Assembly: GCA_016191555.1 (NCBI GenBank)
Contig: JACPVX010000051.1
Span: forward strand, 124,001-188,000
DNA: 64,000 nt
Reading direction: 5' to 3'
DNA from: Bacteroidota bacterium
GTDB lineage: Bacteria > Bacteroidota > Bacteroidia > Cytophagales > Cyclobacteriaceae
Shown: positions 25,194-35,417 of the stretch, in pieces
Numbering within the stretch: position 1 is the stretch's first letter
Layout: every line of letters begins with the position of its first letter
Notes under the pieces: generated by a model
Told to the model about the DNA's origin: nothing
The model's database searches: none
Seen by the model: only the letters and a program-made list of their open reading frames with translations
Translations under genes and position numbers: made by a program

Positions 25194-28100
25194 TTGATTG
25201 TAGCTACTCGGAAGATCAACTTCAGTTTCGGACTGGCATTTTGCCTTTTCGCACTGATGCTTTTGCCTGAAGCAAAGGCGCAGAACGATAGCACTCAATC
25301 AAAATCAGATACCACCAAGTTTAAAGTAGTCAACCCGTATCGCCCCAGCTACCGACCTACCGATCGCTATGGTGACCCTTTTTCGAATTACTCAACGTAT
25401 TCACCGCTCTTCTTAAAAAATCCCAAGAGCTTCAATCTCGATGTTCAATTCGACTCGGGCATGAACTATAATATTCGTGAGCGCATTGGCAAAGTTAACT
25501 TCCGCCCCAATTCGTCCATGACCTTCCGCGATTTTAGTTCGCAACAAGATCAACTCTTTCGCAAACAATATTGGCAAACCAAAAGTCAGGCGCTGGATGG
25601 TGTGAGTGCTGTCAGTGGACGAAACTTGTTACCCAAATTGTATGTGAGCCCCATCCTCGATCGCATTTTTGGAGGCAGCTATGTAGAGTTGGTGCCTCGC
25701 GGAAATGTCATCTTAGATTTTGGAGCTTCCTTCCAAACGATCAATAACCCATCCATTCCAATTCGCCAGCAAAGCAATGGTGGTTTTGAATTTGATCAGC
25801 AAATTAGTTTGAATGTAACGGGCAAAGTAGGAGAGAAGCTGAAGGTGACCACCAACTTTGACAACAACAATTCTTTCGATTTCCAAAATAACATGAAGGT
25901 GGAATACACCGGTTTTAAAGAAGACTTATTGAAGAAGTTGGAGATTGGTAATGTGGGCTTGCCATTAAACAACAGTTTAATTCAAGGATCGCAAAATTTG
26001 TTTGGTGTAAAAGCACAACTGCAGTTTGGAAAACTTTTCGTGACGGCAGTGGCATCTACTCAACGCGGCAAGCAGTCGTCAGTGCGAGTAGCCGGAAATT
26101 CAAGTGGCACCTCACAAGGACGCCCCTTTGAGATCGTGGGTTCCAACTATGACGAGAACCGTCACTTTTTTCTCGGGCATTTCTTTCGCGACCATTATGA
26201 AGAATGGTTAAGTAGTTTGCCACAGGTTTTCACAGGCATCAACATCACCCGCATTGAGGTGTATTCCATTAATCGATCGAATGATACGCAAACCAATCGT
26301 GATGTAGTGGGCTTCATGGATATGGGTGAGACAGATCGAATCTACCGTAAAAATTTACTTTCCGGTACGTCCTCGCCAACACACAACGCTGCCAATAATC
26401 TTTTTTCATTGATTCCGACAAAACCAAATTCGGATAACATCAATGACCAATTGGTGGCGCAAGGTTTTGCGAATGGAACTGATTTTGAAAAAATTACCAG
26501 CGCGAGAAAATTAGCAGCTACCGAGTTCTCATTCAACAGTCAACTCGGATACATCACGCTGCAGCGCAAGTTACAAAATGATGAAGCGCTGGCCGTAGCA
26601 TATGAATATACCTATAATGGCCAGGTGTATAAAGTGGGCGAGCTTACAGAAGACTATTCCGGAAAAGATCCCAAAGAAGTTGTGCTGTTAAAACTACTTC
26701 GGCCACGAAAAATTTCAGTGAAAGACAACAACAAGCAAATCATTCCTACATGGGATTTAATGATGAAGAACATTTATAGCCTTAATGTTTCTTCGCTTAC
26801 GCGCGATGGTTTTCAATTGCGCATGATTTATCGCGATGACCGAACTGGTATTGACAATCCGCAATTACAAGACGGAACGGTTTCGCGCACGAAACAACTG
26901 ATTCAGGTTTTTGGATTGGATCGATTGAATCCTTACAATGATCCCCAACCAGATGGGAATTTTGACTTTGTAGAGGGTTTTACAGTCAACACGAGTACAG
27001 GGCTGATCATTTTTCCTTTTCTGGAGCCATTAAATAAACCGCTTCGAAATTTATTTAAGTCTGAAAACAATACGGCAGTAGAGTTAGCCTTAAAGGATAA
27101 GTATGTTTACGATACGCTCTATCATACCACCAAGGCAGAAGCTGAATTAGTTGCGACCAAAAATAAATTTTGGATTGTGGGTTCCTTTAGAGCAGGAGCC
27201 GGAAAAGAGATTGTTATTCAGGGATTCAACATTTCGCAAGGCTCCGTAAAAGTTTATGCCGGTGGCACACCATTGCGGGAAGGGTTGGACTACTCGGTGG
27301 ATTACACGTTTGGTAAAGTGACGATTCTGAATGACGGGATCTTAAGTTCAGGTAAAGACATTGACATACAATACGAGCAACAAGATCCATTCGCCTTTCA
27401 AACACGCTCATTGTTGGGAACACGCTTCGATTACAAATTGAATGACGATATCAATTTAGGAGCAACTTTTCTGTACTACAACGAACGGCCACTCATTTCC
27501 AGAAACTTGATTGGAAGTGAGCCAGCTCAAAATATTCAGTATGGATTAGATTTCAACATGAAAAAAGATTCGCGCATCTTAACCAAGTTGGTGGATGCAT
27601 TGCCTTTTCTTCAAACGAAAGAGACATCTACCATTTCATTAAACGCAGAGTTTGCTCAGCTGCTGCCGGGCACATCCAATGTAATTGATGGTGAAGGCAC
27701 ATCGTTCATTGATGATTTTGAGAATACCATTACCCCTTACAGTCTGATGGCACCGCAAGGTTGGAAGCTGGCCGCTGTTCCAACAAATGATGTGAACTTT
27801 GATGGAGCCAACGGATTAACGGATGATGTCAAAGCGGGATATAATCGGGCGAAGCTGGCGTGGTACCAGGTAGACAATCTATTTTATCGTGAGGGAGGTA
27901 GCTTCAAACCTGGTAACATCACACTGGAAGATCTGAAGAATCATTACACGCGGCCGGTGTTGCCACAGGAAATTTTTCCAGGCAGAGATGCATATGTTGG
28001 TAATTTCTATGAGCCCATTTTTGATATTGCTTATTTTCCCAATGAAAGAGGACCTTATAATTACAACTCAGGTTTTGCAGGTTTAGATTATAGAAAGAAA

Positions 28101-31100
28101 TGGGGAGGTATCACCACTGCGGTTCGTAACGAAGTTGACTTCGACAAAGCCAATGTGGAGTATGTGGAGTTTTGGATGATGGATCCGTTCATCAATAATG
28201 CAAATGGAGTCGTGTTGGATGGAGACAACAACAAATCGAATGTTACCGGTGGTAAAATGATCTTGCATTTAGGTACCATTTCAGAAGACGTAACCCGCGA
28301 TGGTAAACATGGTTTCGAAAACGGATTACCTCGCGATGGTAGCGCGACTGGTACTACCAACACAGCATGGGGTAAAGTAACTACATTACAGTATTTGAAT
28401 AATGCGTTTGATAGTAGCCCTACTTCTCGTGCTAATCAAGATGTGGGGATGGATGGATTGAATGATGCAGAAGAGAAAACTAAGTTTAGTACATTAATTA
28501 CTGCAGAAGACCCTTCAGCCGATAACTTCAAATACTTTCTTGGCCAGGACTACGATGACAAGAATGCTAAAATATTAGAGCGCTACAAAAACATCAACGG
28601 TCAGGACGGAAACTCACCGATTGTTACCGGCTCGCAATCATTCGCACAATCCGGTAGCCCGCTTCCGGATAACGAAGATTTGAATCAGGATAACACGCTT
28701 TCTGAAAAAGACGAAGAATACTATTCGTATAACATTGAGTTGCAACCGGGGCAGTTGGAAGTAGGAAAGAAATTCATCGTAGATAAAATCACTCCTTCTG
28801 TTGCAGGATTTGCAAACGGTGAAGTGACCTGGTATTTATTTCGCGTACCAGTGCGAAACTTTGATAGTAAAACAGGCGAGATCAATGGATTTAAGTCGAT
28901 TCGATATGCACGATTAATTTTAACTGAGTTTCAAGAGCCGGTAGTGTTGCGTATGGCTAACTTTCGAATGATCGGCAATCGGTGGAGGCGCTACACAGAA
29001 ACATTGGCAGAAGCAGGTTTGTCAACGGCAACAGATCCTAACTTGGATAACTTTATCGTTTCAGCTGTAAACATCGAAGACAACGCTCAACCGGATTCAA
29101 AAAAGCCAGGCTATGTAGAACCGCTGAATCGTGACCGTGACATTACTTCCGTTCAGCAGCGAAGGCTGAATGAGCAATCTGTGCAAATGTGTGTTACCGA
29201 TTTAGCGGATGGAGACGCACGTGCTGTCTACAAAAATGTGTCCCTCGACTTTTTTAACTACGGAAGGTTGAAGTTGTTTTTGAGTGCGCATGATCAGACA
29301 GGAATTGCTCAGGATAATCAGTTGAAGGCTTTTGTTCGCTTAGGTTCTGACTTCGATCAGAATTATTATGAAATTGAATTACCCCTAAAAATTACCCCTC
29401 CCGGTGTTCGCGATGTTGGAACAGTTTGGCCGGATCAAAATCAAATTGATTTAGATCTCAATGAATTGTATGCGTTGAAAGTGCAACGCGACCGCGAGAA
29501 TTATTCACTGGGCACGATTTATCCGCTGGGTGCCGGGCGACAAGCGGGCAAACACTCGATTCGGATTCTGGGCCGACCAGATTTAGCACAAGTGAAGGTG
29601 ATGATGATCGGTGTACGAAATCCGCGCACAGGTGATGCCAAGCCATTGAGTATTTGTTTGTGGGCAGATGAACTTCGCCTGACGGATTTTGATCGCACAG
29701 CAGGGATTGCAGCTAACTTTGTGATGAATGCAAAATTGGCTGACCTCGGAAACATTTCCGGGTCTTACCGACATATTGGTTTTGGTTTTGGTGGAGTGCA
29801 ATCAAAAATAGCTGAACGCGCCCGCGGTGAAACAAACGCTTTTGATATTTCTGGTACAATCAATGTAGATAAATTATTGCCTCCCAATCTTGGCTTAAAG
29901 ATTCCCATGTTCTTTAGTTACGAGAGCAATGTGATCAGTCCCAATTTTGATCCCGCCAACCCGGACGTGCGGCTTGCGGCCGCGCTCAAATCGTTTAACA
30001 CGGAAGCAGAGAAGAATGCTTATTTACAATTGATTCAAGATCGCACGATCAGGCGAAGTATCAATTTTACGAATGTGCGCAAAGTAAAAGTGAAGAAAGA
30101 TGCGAAATCGCATATCTATGATATTGAGAATTTTTCATTCACTTATGCTTATAGCGATCAAACGCATACCAACTTTAGTTTGATTACCGATTTGAAGCGA
30201 AGCATCAAAGGTGTGGTGGCATGGCAATATGCTTCAAAGTTTAAAGGCTTTGAACCTTTCAAAGATGTCAAACTGTTTGCACCAAAAAGCCTGCAGTTTT
30301 TAAAGGACTTCAATTTCAATCCAATGCCCACCTCCATTTCTGTGCGAGGAGAATTGGACCGGTCGTATAGCGAACTAACCTACCGGAGCTCAACAAAGGA
30401 TACGGATGCTTCTGCGAGTAAACCTAATTATTCTAAATACTTTGTGTTTAATCGATACTACAATGTGCGATGGAATTTAACTAAATCGCTCAGCTTAGAT
30501 TACAATGCCACGGTTAATGCGATTATCGATGAACCCAATGGAGACTTAAGCAATCCGGATTCTTTGAAGATCGTCCTTAACAATTTAAAGAACTTCGGAC
30601 GTATCAAATACCTTGATCAAAGCATCACTTCGAATTACACACTCCCTTTTGAAAAGTTTCCCATTACCAATTGGATTTCGGGCGACTATCGATACAGTGC
30701 CGGCTATAATTGGAAAGCTGGTCCACTTGAGAAAACGGCAGCTCTGCAAATTGGTAATACAATTCAAAATTCGCGCACGCAAGCACTCACAGGCCGCATC
30801 GATATGGTGAAGCTCTACAATAAAATTGGCTTCTTGAAAGATGTAAATACGCCACCTCGACCTTCAGCACCAACCACTACCAAAAAACCTGCCGTGCCAG
30901 ATACCGTGCGCAGACCTCCCGACTTGAGAGCATTAAAGTTGTTATTGCGTTTAGTGATGTCGGTGCGAAACATCAATGCTAGTTATACTTTGAACGAAGG
31001 TTCCATATTACCGGGCTTCAACAAAAACCCAAAACTATTTGGCTTTGATCAGGATTGGCAATCGCCTGGCATCGGTTTTTTGCTGGGCGATCAGGACCCC

Positions 31101-32330
31101 AACATTGCGACTCTTGCCGGAAAGAACGGATGGCTTACCAAGAATCCAAAACTGACCGCACCGTTCACACAAAATCAAAGTACCGAATTGACATTGCGAG
31201 CGAGCCTCGAGCCATCTACGGACATTAAAATTCAATTGGATGCACGCAAGAGCACGAACGCAGCGTACCAGGAGATTTTTAGATATGATGATACAATGGC
31301 TGTGCCGGACTATGTAGGATTAAGTCCGAGCCGAAATGGCTCCTATCGAATTTCATTTATGAGTGTGAACACCTCATTTGAAAATAATTCCAGTATCAAT
31401 TCAAATGTTTTCAAACAGTTTGAGAAAAATCTGGACATCATTAAAAATCGTTTTCAAACGCTCAATGGAGGTAAGGAATACGATATCAAATCGCAAGACG
31501 TATTAATCCCGGCATTCATTGCGGCCTATTCCGGAACATCAGCTGAAAGTGTTGGCTTATCACCTTTCCCGAAAATTCCAATTCCCAACTGGCGATTGGA
31601 TTATAGTGGATTGAATAAGTTGTCGTTTATGAAGGATATTTTTCAGTCGGTGACCATTAATCACGCCTACACCTCCAACTACTCGGTGGTTAACTATAGC
31701 AACTCACTTGAATACACAAAGCCGGAATACGCTCAGTTTCGTAGTCAGCTGCAAATCAATAAACCCATCGAAAGTTATAACTCCGATTTCTTTGCAGTGG
31801 TAAAGAGCGCCACCACTGATCAGCTCATTCCACTTTATATAATTAATCAGGTGATGATTAGTGAATCCTTTCAGCCTTTGATAGGTATCAACGCTCGAAC
31901 CAAGAGCAAGCTCAGTTTGAAGTTTGAATATAAAACGAAACGCGATGTTTCTCTAAACGTAAGCAATGCCCAAATCACCGAGTTGTCAGGAAAAGATTGG
32001 TCATTTGAGGTGGGCTTTACGAAGAATAATATGAAGCTGCCATTCAAGGATCAAGGTCGAACCATCACCTTAAAAAATGATATTACCTTTTTGATGAATA
32101 TCAGCTTAAGCAATACGCAAACCATCCAGCGTAAGATTGCGGAGGAGAGTGTGATCACGAACGGAAATATCAATTTTCAATTTCGCCCCAATATTAGGTA
32201 TGTCGTGAATCAAAAGTTGCAGATTACTGCCTATGCCGAACACAGCACGAATGAACCTTTGGTGACCAATTCCTATCCCAGGTCCAACACGCGCGTAGGG
32301 TTTAAGATTTTGTTTAATCTCGCTCCGTAG
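25194..32330 (+). CDS. sprA: SprA, outer-membrane translocon of the type IX secretion system
   Basis: 2378 aa, a giant size typical of SprA/Sov. It has a signal peptide (about residues 1-29, ending EAKAQ), then the SprA N-terminal region with repeats such as NVTGKVGEKLKVTTNFDNN and YTGFKEDLLKKLEIGNV, and many alternating aromatic-polar strands to a closing C-terminal barrel strand (TRVGFKILFNLAP). SprA forms the outer-membrane pore through which T9SS cargo leaves the cell, and is required for gliding in gliding species. TTG start chosen 6 bp after the ruvA stop since it gives the full signal peptide. The PKD protein at 60489 is a probable cargo. Confidence 0.95.
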   Translation: MIVATRKINFSFGLAFCLFALMLLPEAKAQNDSTQSKSDTTKFKVVNPYRPSYRPTDRYGDPFSNYSTYSPLFLKNPKSFNLDVQFDSGMNYNIRERIGKVNFRPNSSMTFRDFSSQQDQLFRKQYWQTKSQALDGVSAVSGRNLLPKLYVSPILDRIFGGSYVELVPRGNVILDFGASFQTINNPSIPIRQQSNGGFEFDQQISLNVTGKVGEKLKVTTNFDNNNSFDFQNNMKVEYTGFKEDLLKKLEIGNVGLPLNNSLIQGSQNLFGVKAQLQFGKLFVTAVASTQRGKQSSVRVAGNSSGTSQGRPFEIVGSNYDENRHFFLGHFFRDHYEEWLSSLPQVFTGINITRIEVYSINRSNDTQTNRDVVGFMDMGETDRIYRKNLLSGTSSPTHNAANNLFSLIPTKPNSDNINDQLVAQGFANGTDFEKITSARKLAATEFSFNSQLGYITLQRKLQNDEALAVAYEYTYNGQVYKVGELTEDYSGKDPKEVVLLKLLRPRKISVKDNNKQIIPTWDLMMKNIYSLNVSSLTRDGFQLRMIYRDDRTGIDNPQLQDGTVSRTKQLIQVFGLDRLNPYNDPQPDGNFDFVEGFTVNTSTGLIIFPFLEPLNKPLRNLFKSENNTAVELALKDKYVYDTLYHTTKAEAELVATKNKFWIVGSFRAGAGKEIVIQGFNISQGSVKVYAGGTPLREGLDYSVDYTFGKVTILNDGILSSGKDIDIQYEQQDPFAFQTRSLLGTRFDYKLNDDINLGATFLYYNERPLISRNLIGSEPAQNIQYGLDFNMKKDSRILTKLVDALPFLQTKETSTISLNAEFAQLLPGTSNVIDGEGTSFIDDFENTITPYSLMAPQGWKLAAVPTNDVNFDGANGLTDDVKAGYNRAKLAWYQVDNLFYREGGSFKPGNITLEDLKNHYTRPVLPQEIFPGRDAYVGNFYEPIFDIAYFPNERGPYNYNSGFAGLDYRKKWGGITTAVRNEVDFDKANVEYVEFWMMDPFINNANGVVLDGDNNKSNVTGGKMILHLGTISEDVTRDGKHGFENGLPRDGSATGTTNTAWGKVTTLQYLNNAFDSSPTSRANQDVGMDGLNDAEEKTKFSTLITAEDPSADNFKYFLGQDYDDKNAKILERYKNINGQDGNSPIVTGSQSFAQSGSPLPDNEDLNQDNTLSEKDEEYYSYNIELQPGQLEVGKKFIVDKITPSVAGFANGEVTWYLFRVPVRNFDSKTGEINGFKSIRYARLILTEFQEPVVLRMANFRMIGNRWRRYTETLAEAGLSTATDPNLDNFIVSAVNIEDNAQPDSKKPGYVEPLNRDRDITSVQQRRLNEQSVQMCVTDLADGDARAVYKNVSLDFFNYGRLKLFLSAHDQTGIAQDNQLKAFVRLGSDFDQNYYEIELPLKITPPGVRDVGTVWPDQNQIDLDLNELYALKVQRDRENYSLGTIYPLGAGRQAGKHSIRILGRPDLAQVKVMMIGVRNPRTGDAKPLSICLWADELRLTDFDRTAGIAANFVMNAKLADLGNISGSYRHIGFGFGGVQSKIAERARGETNAFDISGTINVDKLLPPNLGLKIPMFFSYESNVISPNFDPANPDVRLAAALKSFNTEAEKNAYLQLIQDRTIRRSINFTNVRKVKVKKDAKSHIYDIENFSFTYAYSDQTHTNFSLITDLKRSIKGVVAWQYASKFKGFEPFKDVKLFAPKSLQFLKDFNFNPMPTSISVRGELDRSYSELTYRSSTKDTDASASKPNYSKYFVFNRYYNVRWNLTKSLSLDYNATVNAIIDEPNGDLSNPDSLKIVLNNLKNFGRIKYLDQSITSNYTLPFEKFPITNWISGDYRYSAGYNWKAGPLEKTAALQIGNTIQNSRTQALTGRIDMVKLYNKIGFLKDVNTPPRPSAPTTTKKPAVPDTVRRPPDLRALKLLLRLVMSVRNINASYTLNEGSILPGFNKNPKLFGFDQDWQSPGIGFLLGDQDPNIATLAGKNGWLTKNPKLTAPFTQNQSTELTLRASLEPSTDIKIQLDARKSTNAAYQEIFRYDDTMAVPDYVGLSPSRNGSYRISFMSVNTSFENNSSINSNVFKQFEKNLDIIKNRFQTLNGGKEYDIKSQDVLIPAFIAAYSGTSAESVGLSPFPKIPIPNWRLDYSGLNKLSFMKDIFQSVTINHAYTSNYSVVNYSNSLEYTKPEYAQFRSQLQINKPIESYNSDFFAVVKSATTDQLIPLYIINQVMISESFQPLIGINARTKSKLSLKFEYKTKRDVSLNVSNAQITELSGKDWSFEVGFTKNNMKLPFKDQGRTITLKNDITFLMNISLSNTQTIQRKIAEESVITNGNINFQFRPNIRYVVNQKLQITAYAEHSTNEPLVTNSYPRSNTRVGFKILFNLAP

Positions 32331-32393
32331 GTACGGTTGTCATTTTAGCGCCACAAAATTGGTTTGCTGGGTTCGTACCTCGTGCTTTTTGGT

Positions 32394-32401
32394 TATTTTT
32401 G
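32394..32401 (+). promoter_or_regulatory. possible -7 box for gcvH
   Basis: TATTTTTG matches TAnnTTTG and ends 22 bp before the ATG at 32424. It lies inside the in-frame upstream extension, which supports the ATG as the true start. The -33 position shows only TTCG (32372-32375, 18-bp spacing), a partial match. Confidence 0.4.
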
Positions 32402-32423
32402 TGCCCTAAACAATCAGACCACT

Positions 32424-32804
32424 ATGAATATACCCGCTAACCTCAAATACACAAAAGATCACGAATGGATTGAACTGAATGGCAATACCGCTACGGTAGG
32501 CATTACCGATTTCGCTCAAGGCGAATTGGGTGATATCGTTTATGTTGATATTTCTTCGGTTGGCAAATCCATTGCGCAGCATGAGGTTTTCGGAACGGTA
32601 GAAGCAGTTAAAACAGTTTCTGATCTTTTCATGCCGGTATCAGGAAAAGTGTTAGAGTTTAACTCAGGACTGGAAGCAGCTCCTGAAACCGTGAATTCAG
32701 ATCCTTATGGAAAGGGCTGGATGGTAAAGGTAGAATTGAGCAATGCTGCCGAAGTTGAAGGTCTTCTTTCAGCTGATCAATACAAGGAACTAATCGGTAA
32801 ATAA
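32424..32804 (+). CDS. gcvH: glycine cleavage system H protein
   Basis: 126 aa lipoyl carrier of the glycine cleavage complex, which shuttles the aminomethyl group between the P, T and L proteins. Visible are YTKDHEWI at the N-terminus, [17 protein letters not shown], and the lipoyl-lysine site [16 protein letters not shown] at 32424 chosen: the in-frame extension upstream (TTG at 32364) adds a hydrophobic stretch with no place in the fold and contains a promoter-like box. It is followed by lipA, which makes the lipoyl group that this protein carries. Confidence 0.96.
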   Translation: MNIPANLKYTKDHEWIELNGNTATVGITDFAQGELGDIVYVDISSVGKSIAQHEVFGTVEAVKTVSDLFMPVSGKVLEFNSGLEAAPETVNSDPYGKGWMVKVELSNAAEVEGLLSADQYKELIGK

Positions 32805-32810
32805 AACTTG

Positions 32811-32846
32811 TTCGTTAATGGTTGAATACTTTTTAACGAAAGTATT
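32811..32846. repeat. overlapping inverted repeats between gcvH and lipA
   Basis: TTCGTTAA (32811-32818) and TTAACGAA (32833-32840) form one 8-bp dyad. AATACTTT (32825-32832) and AAAGTATT (32839-32846) form a second with a 6-nt loop. The two share bases, so they are mutually exclusive folds. The TTCGTTAA element resembles the arms in the ruvA leader (TTAATTCGTT). Possibly a weak terminator/attenuator. Confidence 0.45.
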
Positions 32847-32866
32847 GCGGCTATTAATAAATAACT

Positions 32867-33751
32867 ATGATTGAACTTCCCACCATATCTGCTGAGCAAA
32901 CCCGTAAACGCAAGCCTGACTGGCTAAGGGTCAAATTGCCTATTGGGCCGGAGTATGCCAAGGTGCGTAAGTTGGTAGACGACCATAAGTTGCACACCAT
33001 CTGCGAAAGCGGTAATTGCCCTAACATGGGCGAGTGCTGGGGAGCGGGCACTGCCACCTTTATGATATTGGGAAATGTATGTACGCGTAGCTGCACCTTT
33101 TGTGCGGTAGCTACAGGCCGCCCTCCCGAATATGATGTGGATGAACCCAAGCGCGTGGCAGAGGCGATTAAGCTGATGGGCGTAAAGCATGCGGTGATTA
33201 CTTCGGTAAACCGTGATGAACTGAAAGATCGTGGCGCAGAAATCTGGTATCAAACCGTTGTGCAGACCAAAGCACTGAGCCCAGCTACCACCATCGAAAC
33301 ATTGATTCCGGATACGAAAGGGAATTGGGATGCGCTCTATCGCATGATTGACGGAGGGCAGGAAGTGGTTTCTCATAATATGGAAACCGTTGGTAGACTC
33401 TATCGCATTGTGCGCCCACAAGCGAAATATGAACGCAGCTTAGAGCAAATCAAAAGAACGCGTGAGGCAGGCAAACGCACCAAATCTGGTATTATGCTGG
33501 GCGTAGGCGAAACACAGGAAGAAGTTTTCAAAGCGATGGACGACCTTGCTGCGAACGGCTTGATGATACTTACATTAGGTCAATATCTGCAACCGACTAA
33601 AATGCATTTAGAAGTAGCGGAGTTTATTCATCCGGATACTTTTGCGATGTATAAAGAAGAAGGCCTGAAGCGCGGATTAAAATATGTAGAGTCGGGCCCG
33701 CTGGTTCGCTCTTCGTATCATGCCGAGCGGCATGTAAACGTGCCTTTATAA
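32867..33751 (+). CDS. lipA: lipoyl synthase
   Basis: 294 aa radical-SAM enzyme that inserts two sulfurs into octanoyl groups on lipoyl domains. It has the auxiliary-cluster motif [12 protein letters not shown] and the radical-SAM motif [10 protein letters not shown]. Other family landmarks are [39 protein letters not shown] and the C-terminal [10 protein letters not shown], where the Ser is the family's conserved cluster ligand. It follows gcvH by 62 bp, giving a small carrier plus cofactor-maker unit. A strong bidirectional terminator follows. Confidence 0.97.
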   Translation: MIELPTISAEQTRKRKPDWLRVKLPIGPEYAKVRKLVDDHKLHTICESGNCPNMGECWGAGTATFMILGNVCTRSCTFCAVATGRPPEYDVDEPKRVAEAIKLMGVKHAVITSVNRDELKDRGAEIWYQTVVQTKALSPATTIETLIPDTKGNWDALYRMIDGGQEVVSHNMETVGRLYRIVRPQAKYERSLEQIKRTREAGKRTKSGIMLGVGETQEEVFKAMDDLAANGLMILTLGQYLQPTKMHLEVAEFIHPDTFAMYKEEGLKRGLKYVESGPLVRSSYHAERHVNVPL

Positions 33752-33765
33752 AACAATACGATAAT

Positions 33766-33809
33766 TCAACAAAAAAGCACTGACTCGACAATCAGTGCTT
33801 TTTTGTTGA
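33766..33809. terminator. strong bidirectional terminator between lipA and M28 peptidase
   Basis: An 18-bp perfect stem, TCAACAAAAAAGCACTGA (33766-33783) and TCAGTGCTTTTTTGTTGA (33792-33809), encloses an 8-nt loop. It sits between two convergent genes and carries the A/T run in both arms, so it can stop transcription from either side. Confidence 0.92.
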
Positions 33810-33814
33810 GGTGG

Positions 33815-35329
33815 TTATTTCTTGTCCACCACCAGTCGGCCATCCCGATTAGCAACTTCCCACGCAGTGTAGAAAACAATTTTGGCGCGCTTGGCCAGAA
33901 GGTCAAATTCAATCTTACTTACTTCATCTGTTACCTGATGATAATCTTCATGAATTCCATCAAAGAAGAAAGCAATCGGAATTCCTTTCTTGGCAAAATT
34001 CCAATGGTCAGAACGCTTATATAAGTTGGTAGGATGGTTTTCGTCATTGTAGAGATAATCGAAATCTAGTTTCGTGTGGGTCTTGTTATTGCGTTCATTG
34101 ATTTCATGAAGCTCGCTGGAAAGTTTATCCGATCCGATCACATACACATAGTCGGCCTTGTCTTTGTGCTCGGGATCGCGTCTACCCACCATGTCAATGT
34201 TTAAATCGACCACCGTGTTTGCCAATGGAAACACCGGATGCTCCGAATAATATTCAGATCCAAATAATCCTTGCTCTTCACCAGTTACAGTCATGAACAA
34301 AATACTTCTGCGTGGGCCTTTTCCTTCTTTCTTAGCTTGTACGAATGCTTTGGCAATTTGTAAAACACTTACAGTGCCAGAGCCATCATCATCTGCTCCA
34401 TTGTTGATTACGTCACCCGTGCCATTTGGATTTACACCAATATGATCGTAGTGCGAAGTGATAATCACCAATTCGTCTTTTTTATCTGTACCTTCCAGAT
34501 AGCCTAAAATATTTTCGCTTTTTACCACTTTTACATTCATCGCTACTTGATAGCTGATTTTGCCCGGCTTTACTTTAGCCAACTTCTTTTTGGCTGATGG
34601 TGCTGTTGCAGCATCATTCAATTTGGCGGTGGTCGAGTTGAACAATTTTTCAGCCACAGCCGAAGTAATAAAGAAGATGCCTTTGTTTAAGTTGTTACCA
34701 TCGGGTTTAGCGAGAGTTAAGTTTCCGCCTGAGAAAAACCCTTGTAGCTGCGCGGCAAAAGTTTTAAAATCTTGTGCAGAGCTGCTAGGAATAATGAAGA
34801 TCATCTTTGCACCTTTTTCACGTGCACTCGTGGCGAGTTTACGAAGTCCGGAAAGGCTTCCAAATGACAGCGCATCTGTTTGAATAGCAACCGCCTTGTC
34901 TTTTACCACTACCTGAGCAAAATCTGCATCCGTTCCTTTTCCTACAAATACGACATCCGTAGCGATTTCTCCACCACTATCAGCAGATCCATAGTAGAAC
35001 ATATCGGTGTAGTTGTCGATACGATTTGCGCCCACTTTAATGTAGATATCTGCCGGACTTACTTTATATAAATCGATTGGCTGATAATGCGAACCGTCAA
35101 CGGGCGCACTCAAACCCAATTCTTGAAAATAATTGCTGATATAGGCGGCAGCCATTTTCTGGCCGCGTGTTCCGGTCTTTCTACCTTCCAATGCATCAGA
35201 GGCTAGAATGGTGAGGTTTTCTTTTAAGTCGCTGGTGGTAATCAGTTCGGCATATTTGGTTGCGCTGTTTTCTTGCGCGAAGCCTGCGTGAGCTACTACG
35301 ATGAGGAGTAGCCAATTCAATTTTTTCAT
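33815..35329 (-). CDS. M28 family metallopeptidase, exported
   Basis: 504 aa with a signal peptide (MKKLNWLLLIVVAHAGFAQ). An N-terminal propeptide/PA-like region (about 120-250) interrupts the approach to the catalytic part. The zinc peptidase core has HYDHIGVNPNGTGDVINNGADDDGSG (His and bridging Asp), FMTVTGEEQGLFGSEYY (Glu-Glu), LNIDMVGRRDPEHKDK and, near the end, SDHWNFAKKGIPIAFFFDGIHEDYHQ. Such enzymes act as aminopeptidases or carboxypeptidases in the periplasm or outside. Probably monocistronic; it starts 88 bp upstream of the GWxTD gene end. Confidence 0.93.
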   Translation of the reverse strand: MKKLNWLLLIVVAHAGFAQENSATKYAELITTSDLKENLTILASDALEGRKTGTRGQKMAAAYISNYFQELGLSAPVDGSHYQPIDLYKVSPADIYIKVGANRIDNYTDMFYYGSADSGGEIATDVVFVGKGTDADFAQVVVKDKAVAIQTDALSFGSLSGLRKLATSAREKGAKMIFIIPSSSAQDFKTFAAQLQGFFSGGNLTLAKPDGNNLNKGIFFITSAVAEKLFNSTTAKLNDAATAPSAKKKLAKVKPGKISYQVAMNVKVVKSENILGYLEGTDKKDELVIITSHYDHIGVNPNGTGDVINNGADDDGSGTVSVLQIAKAFVQAKKEGKGPRRSILFMTVTGEEQGLFGSEYYSEHPVFPLANTVVDLNIDMVGRRDPEHKDKADYVYVIGSDKLSSELHEINERNNKTHTKLDFDYLYNDENHPTNLYKRSDHWNFAKKGIPIAFFFDGIHEDYHQVTDEVSKIEFDLLAKRAKIVFYTAWEVANRDGRLVVDKK

Positions 35330-35417
35330 AAGCTAGGATTTAGGGAATACGATTAGTACCTTTTTTAAGGCGCTCAAAGTTAGAGATTTTTGAATGCAAT
35401 GAAATTGAAGAAAGGTA

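Noticed and set aside
32364-32423. Longer gcvH with a TTG start and hydrophobic N-terminus
   Set aside because: GcvH is cytoplasmic, the extension has no conserved sequence, and it contains a -7 box.
32924-33421. Minus-strand frame of 165 codons opposite lipA
   Set aside because: It is opposite the highly conserved radical-SAM core of lipA; no family features.
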